A stretch of DNA of 64,000 nucleotides from Catonia carolina (lineage: Eukaryota; Arthropoda; Insecta; Hemiptera; Achilidae). Positions 20,201 through 28,182 of the stretch are shown here, in pieces. Below the pieces are notes generated by a model. It was given only the letters and a program-made list of their open reading frames with translations. It was not told the origin of the DNA and did no database searches. The position numbers and the translations under genes are program-made. Position 1 is the first letter of the stretch, and each line of letters opens with the position of its first letter. The stretch covers positions 23,099,506 through 23,163,505 of the forward strand of contig JAQMRL010000006.1 in NCBI GenBank assembly GCA_035578175.1. Reading direction: 5' to 3'.

Positions 20201-23167
20201 CTGCCACTAAGCTAAACGTTGTAGAGAAACATGTTTGAAATAAAAGTTGTAGAATTTTTAAGTTTCTAGAAAAATAATTAATACACTTTTCCTTTAAAAA
20301 TTGCATGTTTATTTAGGCTGCAACCTTAAAAACACCACTTTTTACCACAAGAGCACAGGCCTACCAAGAATTTCAGCAGACATGGTGCTTACCCTATTTT
20401 GTAGAGCATAAAGACATAAAGAGTTAATGAGGCGATTTGTAAAAAAAAACCGCAGAAGCTGTTTTTGAGAAAATCACAGAAAAGTGAAAAATTGCACGAA
20501 TAAATACTTACAGTTCACCAATTTTGATGAAAATGTTTGTGTTAGGTCCCTTAGTGGTACCCAACTTAAGTTCTAAGTTTCAACTTCAGACAATATTCCA
20601 TTCTTGAGATATTTTGTTCACGCACACAGACCAACCCCTAAAACCATGTTTTATGGGTTCAGGGGACCTGAAAACTCGATTTCAAAAAGTCTACATGAAA
20701 ACAATACTTTCCTTCCCTATATATATTTACACAGGGCAAGAGAAAATAAAAAGAAAGTTAACTATTAGCTGTGACATCACCCAGTGTTGAAGTAAAAAAT
20801 CATCTATTTGTTCATGCTTTTAAACTTTGACGACTTTATTATTGTACAAACAACTTCCAAAAAAAATTCAATTTAAATGTAAATTAAATGTAAATTTTAT
20901 GTTTTAATATCTTAAGTTCATGTATTTTATTTTTTTAGGAAATGGAAGTGATAAGAGGCGAGCTGGCTGCATTGAGAGCTCAAACAAATATGGTTGCATC
21001 AAGATCTCAGTCCTTACCTAGAGCTCTTAACAAATTGAATCTTGATCAAACAAATTCAACACCTGATAAAGTTAAGAGATTGACTAAATTCTTTGGTGAT
21101 GAACCTCCTTTAATGAGGTTATTCTTAAAGAAACTTGGTTATGAGGTAATTGATACTTATTAAAATTAATTTTTAAATTTAAGATCTTACTTTTATTGTA
21201 AAATTTTTAGATACAAATCCTTAAACTGTTATTTCACCGAGACATTAGAATTTTGGATTGATAAATCAATGGTGTTATTAAGTTCTGTAATCTGACACAT
21301 GATCAAAGGATTAATTTGTAGTTAATAAAATAATTAATTGGTAGGTGTCTTGTAAAACGGAATAGGTAACTGATTTTTACATCATGAACATTGGAAATCT
21401 ATTTATGAACCAGGTACCATAGCAGTATAATAGTTTATGTTATCTAACTTACAAGTACTACTGTTTTAAGGTACTCCTGTACTGTAGTTGGGAAAGTTGG
21501 TCAAAAGAAGTTACTTACAATTTAATGGCTTGGATACGAGTGCCATCTTGTAAGTTTTTACAAAAAAATGAGACAAAATTTTTTTGGTACAAATATTTTT
21601 ATTGTTTTCCAAAATATTCGCCTTTAAGTTTTATACAATTTTGTGTGCATTCACACAAATGTTTGACATATCCTTCCACTCTGAAGGTGGTATCTATAAT
21701 ACCTACATGGTTCTTGAAGGCTTCAAAAGTCTTCAGGTGATGATCAAATCATTGTCCACGCATATTTTGTTTGACATTTGGAAATACAGAAGAAGTTAGA
21801 CAATAAAACAGGTGAATATGGGCGACAAGACATTAACTCGACGTCTTTCTCCTTCAGATGATCAATTGTTAGGGTAAGCGCACAGTGAATGCTGGTCGCA
21901 GGTCTCTGGTCGCTGGTCACTTACAAGCGGGAGCCTGCTAGTAGGAATAGACCATTATATTTTAATCGGACGTCTCACAGTAAATGCTGGTGGAGAAAGC
22001 TGTGCACTGGCTCTGCGCATCTGCATATCTGCGCATATCAGCTCACTGGTTTGTTTTGCACAAACCTGCCTGTTGCTTACTAGCAGGTTGCTAAGTGTAC
22101 TTGGCATCGTATAATACATATTCATAAATAATAACAACTTGTTAATTAATTGTAATAAGATAGGTTTATAAAAATAACTTAAAAGATTATTACTGGCCAA
22201 ACAATGCTTTATAATATTGAATATCGGTAATCAAAATGTTAAAAACACATATTTCAAAGTAATCACAAGTCTTTCTTCCGGTAATATTGGTTGCTTGTGC
22301 AAGTTGCACCATTGTTTTTGAAAACAAGTTCTACTTTAGACAATATAAAATTAAACGATGCCAGAGTAATCTCATGCATTTAAAAAATCTCTCTCTATCA
22401 TTTTTTAATTGTGAAAAAAGATGATTATGCCGAATAATTTCTGTTCTTATATAATGTCACTAACGGCATCGTCTTTAAAAGATAACAATTTTGTATAAGT
22501 GTTTTCCATTAGGAATAATTCATCATCACTGCTGCTACTGGAACTAATGTTGAATACCGACAACTGAATGAAGGTTAAGCGTGTAGTTACATGCTCCTAC
22601 TCTGAGCGTTCACCACCATGAATCAGTACCAGTGACCAGCGTTCACTGTGCGCTTACCCTTAGATGTGCTGTGTAAGAGCTGGCATTGTCATAATGAAGT
22701 ATGAAGTGATATTTCTGGTTGTTCATCCTGATTTCATCAATGTCTTGTGGCAAACAAATTGTTGTATACCATTGAGCATTAACTATTCTTCGATCCTCTA
22801 AAACAGTGGTCGGCAATGCGTGGGCCGCATGTGTTGAGTGTCATTTGAATCCTCTTGAAGAGAAGATACAGAAATCACTAATGGTTTTTGCTATTGGTCA
22901 AAGGTAAGCCTTTTTAAAAATTGCCACCAGCCATGAGATGTTTTATCTCTTAAAAGGGATTTTTTACTAATCAGTTATTTTGTAATGTTACAGAAATATG
23001 CAGCGACATTTGAAAGTGAAAGAATTGGTCTAGTTGAATTACCTTACTTGAGTGAAGAAAGGCTACACAAATTGGGTATACCTTTAGGTCCTAGACTGAG
23101 AATCCTACAGGAAGCACAACTGGGTATTACATCAAATATGCATGAAAATACCCTTTGTATTGTATAA
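4914..23167 (+). CDS. SAM-domain, coiled-coil protein; last ten coding exons (862 codons visible)
   Basis: Ten exons join with consistent phases: 4914-5289, 7384-7705, 9417-10163, 11509-11695, 14018-14163, 15456-15595, 16464-16649, 19663-19767, 20939-21145 and 22994-23167. The first opens in phase 2, so the gene continues left of the window. The protein has Q-rich and N/H-rich disordered stretches, an R/E-rich helix, a helical segment ending LENMYSEVLKLLGVKK, a Ser-rich linker, a coiled coil (about residues 702-760 of the visible part) and a C-terminal SAM domain (about 783-850, LGIPLGPRLRILQEAQ). SAM domains mediate protein-protein or RNA contacts; with the coiled coil this suggests a cytoplasmic scaffold, which is inference. 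I do not recognise the orthologue. A possible poly(A) signal AATAAA is at 24141. Introns carry an intact hAT element and many repeats. Confidence 0.9.
5318..5455 (+). repeat. SINE family D, partial copy
   Basis: It resembles the reverse complement of 40545-40875 (GGATTTGAACACTAGACAGTG, GGTTACCGGTGTACTTCGAT). It abuts a SINE family A copy, so two SINEs sit head to tail just behind the exon-a donor. Confidence 0.5.
5456..5627 (+). repeat. SINE family A, near-full copy
   Basis: The tRNA-like head carries a B-box-like GGGTTCGAATCCC. The body has ACCGTCTGCATTAGCAGT and it ends CGGACGTTAAAC plus an A run. The same sequence occurs inverted at 52486-52643 and as fragments at 4437-4530, 32583-32652 and about 50690-50712. 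Confidence 0.7.
5646..5725. repeat. Tigger/pogo-like terminal fragment
   Basis: GAAATCTCGATTATCTGTC and the following GGCGATGGATGACCAGG resemble the wordy ends of Tigger-type DNA transposons. Only one end is recognisable. Confidence 0.3.
5925..6262 (-). repeat. Repeat family C, copy 1
   Basis: Its reverse complement shares blocks with 39460-40300 and 22850-22955: CACTAATGGTTTTTGCCAT, a TGGCCAC/TGCCACCAG core and the word GGTGGCAATTTTTTAAATT. No frame or termini were recognised. Confidence 0.5.
6927..7323 (-). repeat. R400 repeat, copy 1
   Basis: Member of an 11-copy, about 400-bp family. The + strand starts TTGTTGTTTAGG and ends CCTGTTATTGGC; in the proposed sense (minus) it ends CCTAAACAACAA. 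It lies 60 bp before the exon-b acceptor. Confidence 0.85.
7384..7705 (+). CDS. SAM-gene exon b (charged helix)
   Basis: Acceptor GAATTTCAG ends at 7383; donor GACG|GTAAGA at 7706. It starts in phase 0 with VMRRNQEIRLQLERERRERE, a strongly charged probable helix, and ends in phase 1. The rest is Ser/Thr/Arg-rich and probably disordered. Confidence 0.88.
8235..8362 (-). repeat. tRNA-derived SINE family C, copy 1
   Basis: On the minus strand a tRNA-like head reads GTTGGTGTAGTGGTCAATGC (A-box side) and GGTCTGATTCC (B-box). The tail is related to the copy at 52735-52868 by the word CACTAATGTAGAC and by (GATA)n-like sequence. It is not an intact tRNA gene. Confidence 0.5.
8497..8859 (-). repeat. 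R400 repeat, copy 2
   Basis: Starts TTGTTGTTAAGGTC and ends TGTTATGGGC on the + strand. It is slightly short (363 bp) through internal deletions and lies in the intron between exons b and c. Confidence 0.85.
8999..9240 (+). pseudogene. Mariner transposase C-terminal fragment
   Basis: It translates to VKAKVMEILNKLTEVYF, a stop, HCFQQIENS, and then in a shifted frame MEFCTDWQGKYIEGDKL. This is the typical end of a mariner transposase, where WQGKYIEGDKL precedes the stop. The catalytic part is absent and there is a frameshift and an in-frame stop. Confidence 0.7.
9417..10163 (+). CDS. SAM-gene exon c (N/H-rich, largest exon)
   Basis: Acceptor TTGTTTTAG ends at 9416; donor CCAG|GTACCT at 10164. 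The phase-1 junction rebuilds a Gly codon. The exon encodes about 249 residues rich in Asn, His, Gln and Asp, with repeated S/T-P-R motifs (GTPRL, SRTPIETPR, ETRTPC), typical of a disordered, possibly phosphorylated linker. Confidence 0.9.
10164..11508. other. Intron c-d, no feature recognised
   Basis: AT-rich intron sequence. The short open frames on the minus strand at 10193-10384 and 10895-11122 have no recognisable domains and I treat them as chance. Confidence 0.6.
11509..11695 (+). CDS. SAM-gene exon d
   Basis: Acceptor ATGAGCAG ends at 11508; donor AAAGG|GTTTGT at 11696, a weak donor (GTTTGT). Reading ANDSQWVDIVETELRHILDP gives a short amphipathic helix, followed by a Pro/Ser-rich stretch. 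It enters in phase 1 and leaves in phase 2, both matching the neighbours. Confidence 0.85.
11696..14017. other. Intron d-e, no feature recognised
   Basis: A 2.3-kb intron of very AT-rich sequence with a TTTAT-rich stretch at 11855-11900. No transposase, RT or tRNA-like motif was found. Open frames at 12418-12648 and 13225-13425 show no domain. Confidence 0.55.
14018..14163 (+). CDS. SAM-gene exon e (basic)
   Basis: Acceptor GATTTCAG ends at 14017; donor CCAA|GTAAGT at 14164. In the spliced frame it reads LGYGLKNEYKGRGNGPRGTW and then a Lys/Arg/His-rich segment. The unspliced open frame beginning at the ATG at 14038 is a different frame and is not the product. Confidence 0.85.
14249..14648 (-). 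repeat. R400 repeat, copy 3
   Basis: Complete copy in the intron after exon e. In the minus sense it carries an open frame at 14512-14300 that includes MNFIIQTDPEVNEVKLSFA and FQRAWHADKH, shared with copies at 29601, 38507 and 51777. Confidence 0.88.
15175..15440 (-). pseudogene. LINE reverse transcriptase fragment
   Basis: The minus-strand frame reads INCLAFVDNLVIISRNMETA followed by EQINILKEPAEKAGL. This matches the catalytic palm of non-LTR reverse transcriptases, where FADD is expected; here it is FVDN, so a catalytic Asp is lost. It ends 16 bp before exon f. A Tigger-like terminus (ACAGTAAAACTCTGCTTAACC) lies just left at 15138. Confidence 0.75.
15456..15595 (+). CDS. SAM-gene exon f
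   Basis: The acceptor TATTTTTTTAG at 15455 is the only nearby AG that keeps the frame open; using the later TAG or CAG leads to a stop. The donor is GAG|GTGAGT at 15596. It encodes an acidic Ser/Asp stretch and then a helix, RAIRKQLEGLENMYSE, that continues into the next exon. Confidence 0.88.
15596..16463. other. Intron f-g, no feature recognised
   Basis: About 870 bp with no recognisable repeat family, coding motif or paired termini. Confidence 0.5.
16464..16649 (+). CDS. SAM-gene exon g
   Basis: Acceptor TTTTTTTCAG ends at 16463; donor AAG|GTGAGT at 16650. It is 62 codons in phase 0/0, opening VLKLLGVKKQTPGG, with a Ser-rich YGSLSSLPSSVSSRP block and a basic end (DKRRHDDRKKVKDVK). Confidence 0.9.
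16733..17060. repeat. Unclassified repeat with CCCGGGC-type hairpin end
   Basis: It starts CCATCCGGGTTCACCCGGGC, a short GC-rich stem in AT-rich sequence. Two internal blocks are similar: TATCTCCACCAAGTTTCAGCC at 16850 and TATCTCCAACAAGTTTTAGCC at 16989. This looks like an old interspersed element with an internal duplication. Confidence 0.4.
17149..19532 (+). mobile_element. Intact hAT transposon with perfect 8-bp target duplication
   Basis: The ends are CCGTGGTCTTCAAC and, inverted, CAGTGGTCTTCAAC. The flanks are ACTTAGAC at 17141-17148 and again at 19533-19540, the 8-bp duplication expected of hAT. The element is 2384 bp, has a GC-rich GCGGCCCGCGGGCC block next to the left end, and contains one uninterrupted transposase gene. 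It lies in the sense orientation in the intron before exon h. Confidence 0.93.
17432..19219 (+). CDS. hAT transposase, GTF2IRD2/ZBED-like, intact
   Basis: A single 595-residue frame with no stops, near the normal hAT length. The N-terminus has a BED-type zinc finger (CLVCNESVSVMKEFNLKRHY then DTKH). The RNase H-like core has Asp in VALDESTD (about residue 179), Asp in GVVTDGAPAM (about 247) and a Cys/His motif YHCIIHQENLCAK. The C-terminus has the hATC dimerisation region (HALATASLFGSTYICEQLFS, about 525-580). The start is the first ATG, in GAATAATGGCGTCG. By family it cuts and pastes the element through its terminal repeats. It resembles the hAT-derived part of vertebrate GTF2IRD2. The base composition is less AT-rich than the surrounding intron, consistent with recent arrival. 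Confidence 0.93.
   Translation: MASCKKRKITDECRVFQEKWTDLYFFVNIKNKPVCLVCNESVSVMKEFNLKRHYDTKHSFKMDAVQGQFRLDKVRDLRKKLENQQFTFARQNAESELSVKVSYIISEQIAKQSKPFTDGEFVKQCMESAAEILCPTQKHLFSKVSLSGVTVARRIEELSQDIEISLKDRASKFVFYSVALDESTDVTDTAQLAIFIRGIDQNFSITEEMAALFPMKGTTKGTDIYKALTSTLNRFGLNLDNLSGVVTDGAPAMTGKNEGVVALIRKDANENKEFIQYHCIIHQENLCAKSVCFKDVIKDVAKIVNFIRSQGLNHREFQTFLREMNAEYGDVIYYTEIRWLSRGKVLKRVFDLKEEIYMFMESKGKAVHYFKDPSWMADFGYLTDISMHLNDLNIRLQGKNAMIHNLFDQVEAFERKLSLWKNQVLQGDFTHFPTLSQCEVQNKEKFSEALSMLQQEFSNRFLDFEQNKNMMKLFCAPFSVNVEDYSGNIQMELIDFQCNSDLQEKFKNFGLLEFYSLYVEGDRYPAIRSHALATASLFGSTYICEQLFSRMKNVKSKLRNRISDTHLENSLRISTSDIKANVDRLVKEKQCQVSH
19663..19767 (+). CDS. SAM-gene exon h (coiled coil)
   Basis: Acceptor TATATTTTAG ends at 19662, only 130 bp after the intact hAT insertion; donor CCAG|GTAATT at 19768. 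Its 35 codons read INKRFQRLESHVVTLARSVA onward, with heptad-like hydrophobic spacing and no Pro. Confidence 0.9.
20160..20745 (-). repeat. Repeat family D, copy 1
   Basis: It is an inverted relative of 52912-53375. Shared words are TTGCACGAATAAA, TGATGAAAATGTT, CTTAAGTTCTAAGTTTCAA, TCTTGAGATA and GGGCAAGAGAAA. It is about 500 bp and non-coding in both copies. Confidence 0.6.
20939..21145 (+). CDS. SAM-gene exon i (coiled coil end, SAM start)
   Basis: Acceptor ATTTTTTTAG ends at 20938; donor GAG|GTAATT at 21146. It is 69 codons. The coiled coil finishes with EMEVIRGELAALRAQTN, a short linker follows, and the SAM fold starts with FFGDEPPLMRLFLKKLGYE. Confidence 0.9.
21525..22800 (-). pseudogene. 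Mariner transposase (DD34D type) remnant, split by a MITE
   Basis: Reading leftwards: AQWYTTICLPQDIDEIRMN and FILHYDNASSYTAHLTIDHL right of the MITE, then LKEKDVELMSCRPYSPVLLSN, FFCISKCQTK, AFKNHVGIIDTT and IKLKGEYFGKQ left of it. These are the second catalytic Asp (YDN), the PYSP motif (third Asp lost, SPVLLSN for SPDLAP) and the C-terminal GEYFGKQ end of mariner. Frame breaks show that it is dead. The frame crosses the MITE exactly at its target duplication. Confidence 0.75.
21872..22659. mobile_element. Harbinger-type MITE (788 bp) with TTA target duplication
   Basis: The inverted ends read GGGTAAGCGCACAGTGAA and continue with one mismatch through GCTGGTC. TTA flanks both sides (21869-21871 and 22660-22662). 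GGG-starting ends with a 3-bp TTA/TAA duplication are typical of PIF/Harbinger elements. It has no transposase frame. It sits inside a mariner remnant. Confidence 0.8.
22805..22845. repeat. hAT-like terminus (solitary)
   Basis: CAGTGGTCGGCAATGCG followed by GGGCCGC has the look of hAT ends such as the one at 17149. No partner end was found nearby; it abuts a family C fragment. Confidence 0.35.
22850..22955 (+). repeat. Repeat family C, fragment
   Basis: It shares GAAATCACTAATGGTTTTTG and TTTTAAAAATTGCCACCAGC with 40200-40300. It lies 40 bp before the terminal exon. Confidence 0.6.
22994..23167 (+). CDS. SAM-gene terminal exon j
   Basis: Acceptor AATGTTACAG ends at 22993. It encodes the rest of the SAM domain (KYAATFESERIGLVELPYL, then LGIPLGPRLRILQEAQ) and stops with TAA at 23165-23167. 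The split of the SAM domain between exons i and j is in phase 0. Confidence 0.92.
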   Translation, partial: KYAATFESERIGLVELPYLSEERLHKLGIPLGPRLRILQEAQLGITSNMHENTLCIV

Positions 23168-23806
23168 TTTTTTGTAGACTTTTAACATTTAGTTTTTTAA
23201 GAAAAGAATTTAATGAGTTTATTGTGTTTTGTTTATAATGGTACGTTGTAAAAACATTTTCTAGTAAATATTACAGTCAATTTATGATGTATTGTAGCTA
23301 TGAATACTGAATTCATGAACTTTACAGACACAATTTGATCATAGTACCAAATGAGAAGACAACCATGAAGAATACTAACCTTACAGATTGTTATTATGTT
23401 TATTGTCCATACAACTACTACATAAATTACTAGGCAAGTAATACATGAAGAAATATTAATAACAAGAAGTTATCATGATAATTTCTTATTACATTATCTA
23501 AACTGTATGCAGATTAATGTGAACTGTAACAACTCATAGTTTTGGTGAATTGTTATGACATGTTCAACGCAATGAGGGTTTTTGTCGACAGATTTGCTAG
23601 TTGACATAATTTACTGATGAGTGATGTATCTGTTTGAATGTGAAATCATAATCCAGCAATCCAATTTAAAAAGTTCTAAATATATTATAAATACAAATAA
23701 TTTATTTAAGTTACTGTTGTTATTCATGAATTACTAAGGGTCTTATAAGTTCAGGAAGGGAAAGATTGGTCTAATAATGTTAACGATGAAAGATGCCTTA
23801 AACAAA
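23168..23806 (+). other. Probable 3' UTR of the SAM gene
   Basis: AT-rich, non-coding and free of recognised repeats up to the SINE at 23816. No AATAAA is seen in this part; the first clear one is at 24141, after the SINE, so the UTR end is unknown. Confidence 0.35.
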
Positions 23807-23815
23807 GTGTGACAG

Positions 23816-23996
23816 AGGTCACGTCTGTAGCGTAGTGTTAGCACGTTGACCTACCACATAGAGGTCTGGGTTTGATTCCCAGCTCAGGTCTGGAAATTAT
23901 AATAAGTCACAACCCAGCGTTCTATAACCCTTTGCAGTTGCTAATGACCAAGTTGTTGATGCGACTTTAAAATAACCAAAAAAAGAAAAGAAAAAC
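23816..23996 (+). repeat. tRNA-derived SINE family B with 9-bp target duplication
   Basis: The tRNA-like head has TAGCGTAGTGTTAGCACG (A-box side) and GGGTTTGATTCCCAGC (B-box). The body has GTCACAACCCAGCGTTC and GTTGATGCGACTT, and the tail is A-rich. GTGTGACAG flanks it at 23807-23815 and 23997-24005. The second copy is at 50367. Confidence 0.8.
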
Positions 23997-24005
23997 GTGT
24001 GACAG

Positions 24006-25216
24006 TCTACCTTAAACAGTCGGTTTGTTTTTCTTACTCCTATCTCACAAGAGAGGGATTTTCTATTATCCAGAATGTAACATTGGTCCAAGAATCATTT
24101 ATGTGCATAGAAAACTGCCAATATTTCATGTATTAATGTTAATAAATGACTGGGTGATTTGTCAGACTGGGTTTCCTGTTATTTTTTATTCAAGATAGTA
24201 ATGATGTTTACAGACCATCAACCAAACGAATTTATTGTGAATAATTTTTTGTAGGCATCTACAGTTTGTAATTTAGTACTTCTGAAAGAAATATATATGG
24301 AAGAAAATATATGAAATTTGGTACATTCACTTCTAATATCGTCAATTTTTTTGTTAACAAACTATAAAAGAATTCTATTTGTGTGTACACAATTAAATTA
24401 ATGATTTTCACACTTTGGGAATAAGTTTTCAAATTAAAATACAACTTTTTTCATTTAAAGTCTCACTAACATCTTGCATTAATTTACTGTTTTTGGGTTA
24501 AATAGCAGTGGGTTTGAATATGTAATAATTTTCTGAACCCTAACCAGAAATCAAACCTTGGACCTTTGCTTTGAAAAGTAGCATTTTAACCACTCGGCAC
24601 CGAGATAGCCTAGATTACAACTTGGCTAATATTTTTTATTTGAAGCATAATGGTATAAATTTTACTATGTACCATTTAATTATAAGAACAATTTCAATGC
24701 ATGTGTATATATTTCATATAATTGTAATTATAATCAGAGTATATTCTTTTACTTTTTTTATTAATTCAGTGAAAAATTAAATAAAAAATATTTTTTATAG
24801 CTAGAAAGAAAAATGATGAAGAATATTTGTGTAATGTTATAATTAAGTGTGCCTATTTTTGTAAATATGAGTATATTTTAATTTCTTTATAGAGATATGA
24901 TCAACCACTGAGTTATTAATTTAAAGATAAAAATATCAAATCAGTAAAACACCTAACCGTTCATCCAATGTGGGTAAATGTATTTATGTAACTAAATCAG
25001 TACATCCTTGGCTAAAATAATTTTGTACTTGTCAGAGACAATTTTTCTTACTATATAAATTTGATCATGTTTTTATCATTGATTTACATTGTCCTGGTAT
25101 CAGTAAATTATTAAGAAATGTTAAACCATATTTTTTAACAGATGTGTTTTTGTGATATGTACACAAGGGAATTTAAATTTTCTATTAAATTAATAATTAT
25201 AATCCAACAATTATCT
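24006..25216. other. Intergenic AT-rich sequence with a degenerate tRNA-like stretch
   Basis: On the minus strand at about 24615-24535, GGTGCCGAGTGGTTAAAATGC and GGTTTGATTTC resemble the A and B boxes of a Ser/Leu-type tRNA, but the stems do not pair, so it is a SINE head or tRNA relic. Nothing else was recognised. Confidence 0.4.
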
Positions 25217-25330
25217 GTCATTGTGTCAACTTTTTTTTGCTTCTATGACTGCATTGGATAACTTGAATCAGTTTTAGGTTGCCTTTATTTTCTTCTGGGT
25301 TTTCTTTAATTTCTGCTCCCAGTATTTTCC
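25217..25330 (-). repeat. LINE-like 3' fragment shared with 55118-55306
   Basis: The minus strand contains GATTCAAGTTATCCAATGC and AGAAGCAAAAAAAAGTTG, nearly repeated at 55136-55190 (GATTCAAGTTATTCAATGAG, ACAAGCAAAAAAAAGTTG). Both translate to Lys-rich KYWEQKLK/NYWQKLKN strings followed by FKLSN/FDSSY, so they are ends of one element family. Confidence 0.5.
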
Positions 25331-25800
25331 ATTCTTTCAGATTTTTTATGTTTTTCCTCGTCTGAATAAGCTCTCTTCTGCAGTTTCCTTGTGTAGTTGT
25401 TTATTCCTATCGTTAATTACTTGTTTGTATTTTGGAAATTTTTCTTTTAGGTCGTTTATTGTTTCCTTTGGTTTGTTTATTGTTAGTCGTGTCAACTTTA
25501 TAACACTCAAAAAACCATGAATTCCTTAAGTGTGTTTTATTTTTTACACTTTGTTATGTACCCACACTTAAATTTTCTTGAAAACTGCTGAAGTATCATT
25601 TCTATATCAATAATTAACACGTTCAGTTGGGTTCTATCTCAACCAAACCAAAAATATCTGTTTTGTTTGTAATATCAACAGTAATACCAATGCTATCTAC
25701 ACCTAATGTGTTATCATCAATTTCACTGTCTTGTGAATTATAGTTACTACCTTCATTGGAATCATCATCAGAACTAATAAATTCTTTGTTATAAATATAA

Positions 25801-26769
25801 CCAACTACGGTGGCATGCGGGCCGCACATGCGCAGTAAGTAGCTCCCCCACCACAGTGTCGTAGCCTGATACCGGCTGCCTCTAAAGTAGTACTCACTAG
25901 TCACTGTGTTGTGTTCATGCGGTAATCGTTCTGACATTGGTGTCGCTGTCGAAAGCCACACCCCATCAAAATTAGTTGCGCGCGCACAAAATACTGGGAA
26001 AATGTCTGCGATTCATTTTAGGGTAATAGGCAATAAATTTTTTTCTAAATGATGTACCTACCATAAGTTTTGACAGGCCCAAAAGAAAGGTACGTCATAA
26101 CCTCATTCTGTTATATTTACTATACAGTTTTTTTTGTTAAAATGTCAAACAACTGATATTGTGCGTGTGTAGTTGATTTCTAAAATTTGACGTATGTTTC
26201 GTATAAAATTCACAACTATTAAAATTGATTCAGCTTCTTGGAATATTAACAGGAAGTAGACACCAAACACGATGATCTATCTTTGACTTCCCTTCAAAAA
26301 GTGATTTTTTCAAGCTCGTTTATTATTTCTCTTTCTGCCCTACATACATCAAATTACAAATAAAATTTTATATTTTATAACTAATTAATAAAACACATAT
26401 TATGTAATCCTGGAAAAGAAGTTAGGGCCTATATTAGCCTACGTGATACGCAAAAAATGCGATGAGTTTAAACGTCCAACTTTGTACGAGCGTATCTTAT
26501 ATAAATATCAGAGTATATTAATAACATTTTTAGTGTAATAAAATAAGATCTATTAGGAATCGAAAGTAATATTTTCAGAATTTTTTGATGAAAAATGAGC
26601 TTGTTAGAGTGTAGGAAATGAAACTGGCCGGCAGAGTGCCCTACCGTACCGCGTATTGTCACTATTGCGCTTGAACACCATGCAGTGATTAAAATGAGTT
26701 GAGGGGAAAGGCCGACGCAACACATTCTCTCTCTGTCCCACTACCCTCCCTACATGCCGCCGTAGTTGG
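25801..26769. mobile_element. Candidate 969-bp element with 17-bp inverted ends
   Basis: CCAACTACGGTGGCATG at 25801-25817 matches, with one mismatch, the reverse complement of 26753-26769. Both ends are GC-rich against an AT-rich interior. No clear target duplication or transposase frame was seen, so the class is open. Confidence 0.4.
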
Positions 26770-27699
26770 CGAACAGTATAACTAATAAATTATTATACAA
26801 ATCGGTAAACTTATCCATACTTTCCATGCTGACATGAAAACAAGCGGATAGAAATCTCTACCGTACCACATAAATATAATTTCCTAGTACAAAAAGAATT
26901 AAAATATTGATATCAAAACAAAATATTACTAATATCACTCTTATCAGTCAACTTGTGAAACAACTTTTAATTGTTTTACGGCTGTGATGCAAGATATTTT
27001 GTTTATACCACTTAACGGATTAAGTAACTAGAAATTTCTCCAATGAATGTTAATATTACAACAACATTGGTCTGAAAATATTAATTTTAAACAGTCTTGC
27101 CAAAAATTGAAATAGGTCTAAATATCTTACGAAATTGTTATTCACTTAATTAATGATCTTTTATACATTTTTATTAACAAAATATTCACAATCATCATAC
27201 GCATACCAATTTTGTTTCACTGCCTTGTAGATGACAATCCAGTTTACTAGATTGAATTTGAAAGAAAACACTACAATTATTTTAAATTCTCTGTAATAAT
27301 TTTATTGTTTCAATAAATTAATTAAATTGTTTTAAACTTTCACTTAGTTAAAGATGTACTGTATTAGTCAAAAAGTTATTTCACTAAATGTACATGAATG
27401 GTTTTTACTTTTAGTGGTTTTGTAAATAGATTAGAGATATTTATTTAGTTATAATGTTTACTCATAAATTTTATATACTTCTGTTATTAAAATTATCAAA
27501 ATTAAATTATATAAAATCAAAGATATTTAAATAAATTTCAGATTTATAAAATTGTTGGTATTTTAGTTCATTTACTATTAATTATTCCTATTTGATAATG
27601 TATTGAATTGTTAAAACCTTATCCTTTATTCCTTGTGAATTGATATTTTTCAAAAACGACTAAAATTCAGTAAGAAAACTACTTATTATAAGAGGATGT

Positions 27700-28170
27700 A
27701 AGAGATGTAAGAGGACTTATTGATGCTATCCACATCCTAAAAAAGTTCTGGGGCAAGTTGGAAAATAAAAAAAATTCTAAATTGTTTCAAGAAACCAGGC
27801 TTTGAAATATCAAAACTGGAAGGAAGCTTAGACAATGAAATTGAAGACCTTGGTGCAAAAACATGCTGCCTCCAGAAATGGAAAAATTTTCAGGAGATAC
27901 AAAAAAACTTCACCAAAAAACCCCAACATGCACATTTATACGCACAAGCCAACTCCTTTCTCTTTATACCAACTAAACATGATTAGATTTGATCGTTTGT
28001 TGTACCAAACGATAGAGCAATTTATCTACTATGAGAATGCATCATAACCTAAAATTGCTGAAAAATGGAGATGACCGGTTGTTGAATCAAGGTCTTCAAT
28101 TAGTTTCAGAAACAGTTGACGAAGAACTAATTCAGTGGAATACTATCAATAATGACATCATTGTGACCCC
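27700..28170 (+). pseudogene. Tigger/pogo-type transposase remnant
   Basis: Translations in changing frames give RDVRGLIDAIHILKKFWGKL, LFQETRL, KLEGSLDNEIEDLGAK-like text and SETVDEELIQWNTI. The DAIH...W..V pattern and the ETRL/KAGF-like step resemble the C-terminal part of pogo/Tigger transposases. It is badly eroded and the call is tentative. Confidence 0.4.
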
Positions 28171-28182
28171 TTTTATTTCTGA

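Noticed and set aside
23816..23890. tRNA gene on the + strand
   Set aside because: A and B boxes are present, but the cloverleaf stems do not pair and an A-rich body with target duplication follows, so it is a SINE.
25623..25961. 112-codon minus-strand frame with an acidic SSDDDSNEGSN stretch
   Set aside because: No splice signals or domain were recognised, and it crosses the GC-rich end of the inverted-repeat element at 25801.
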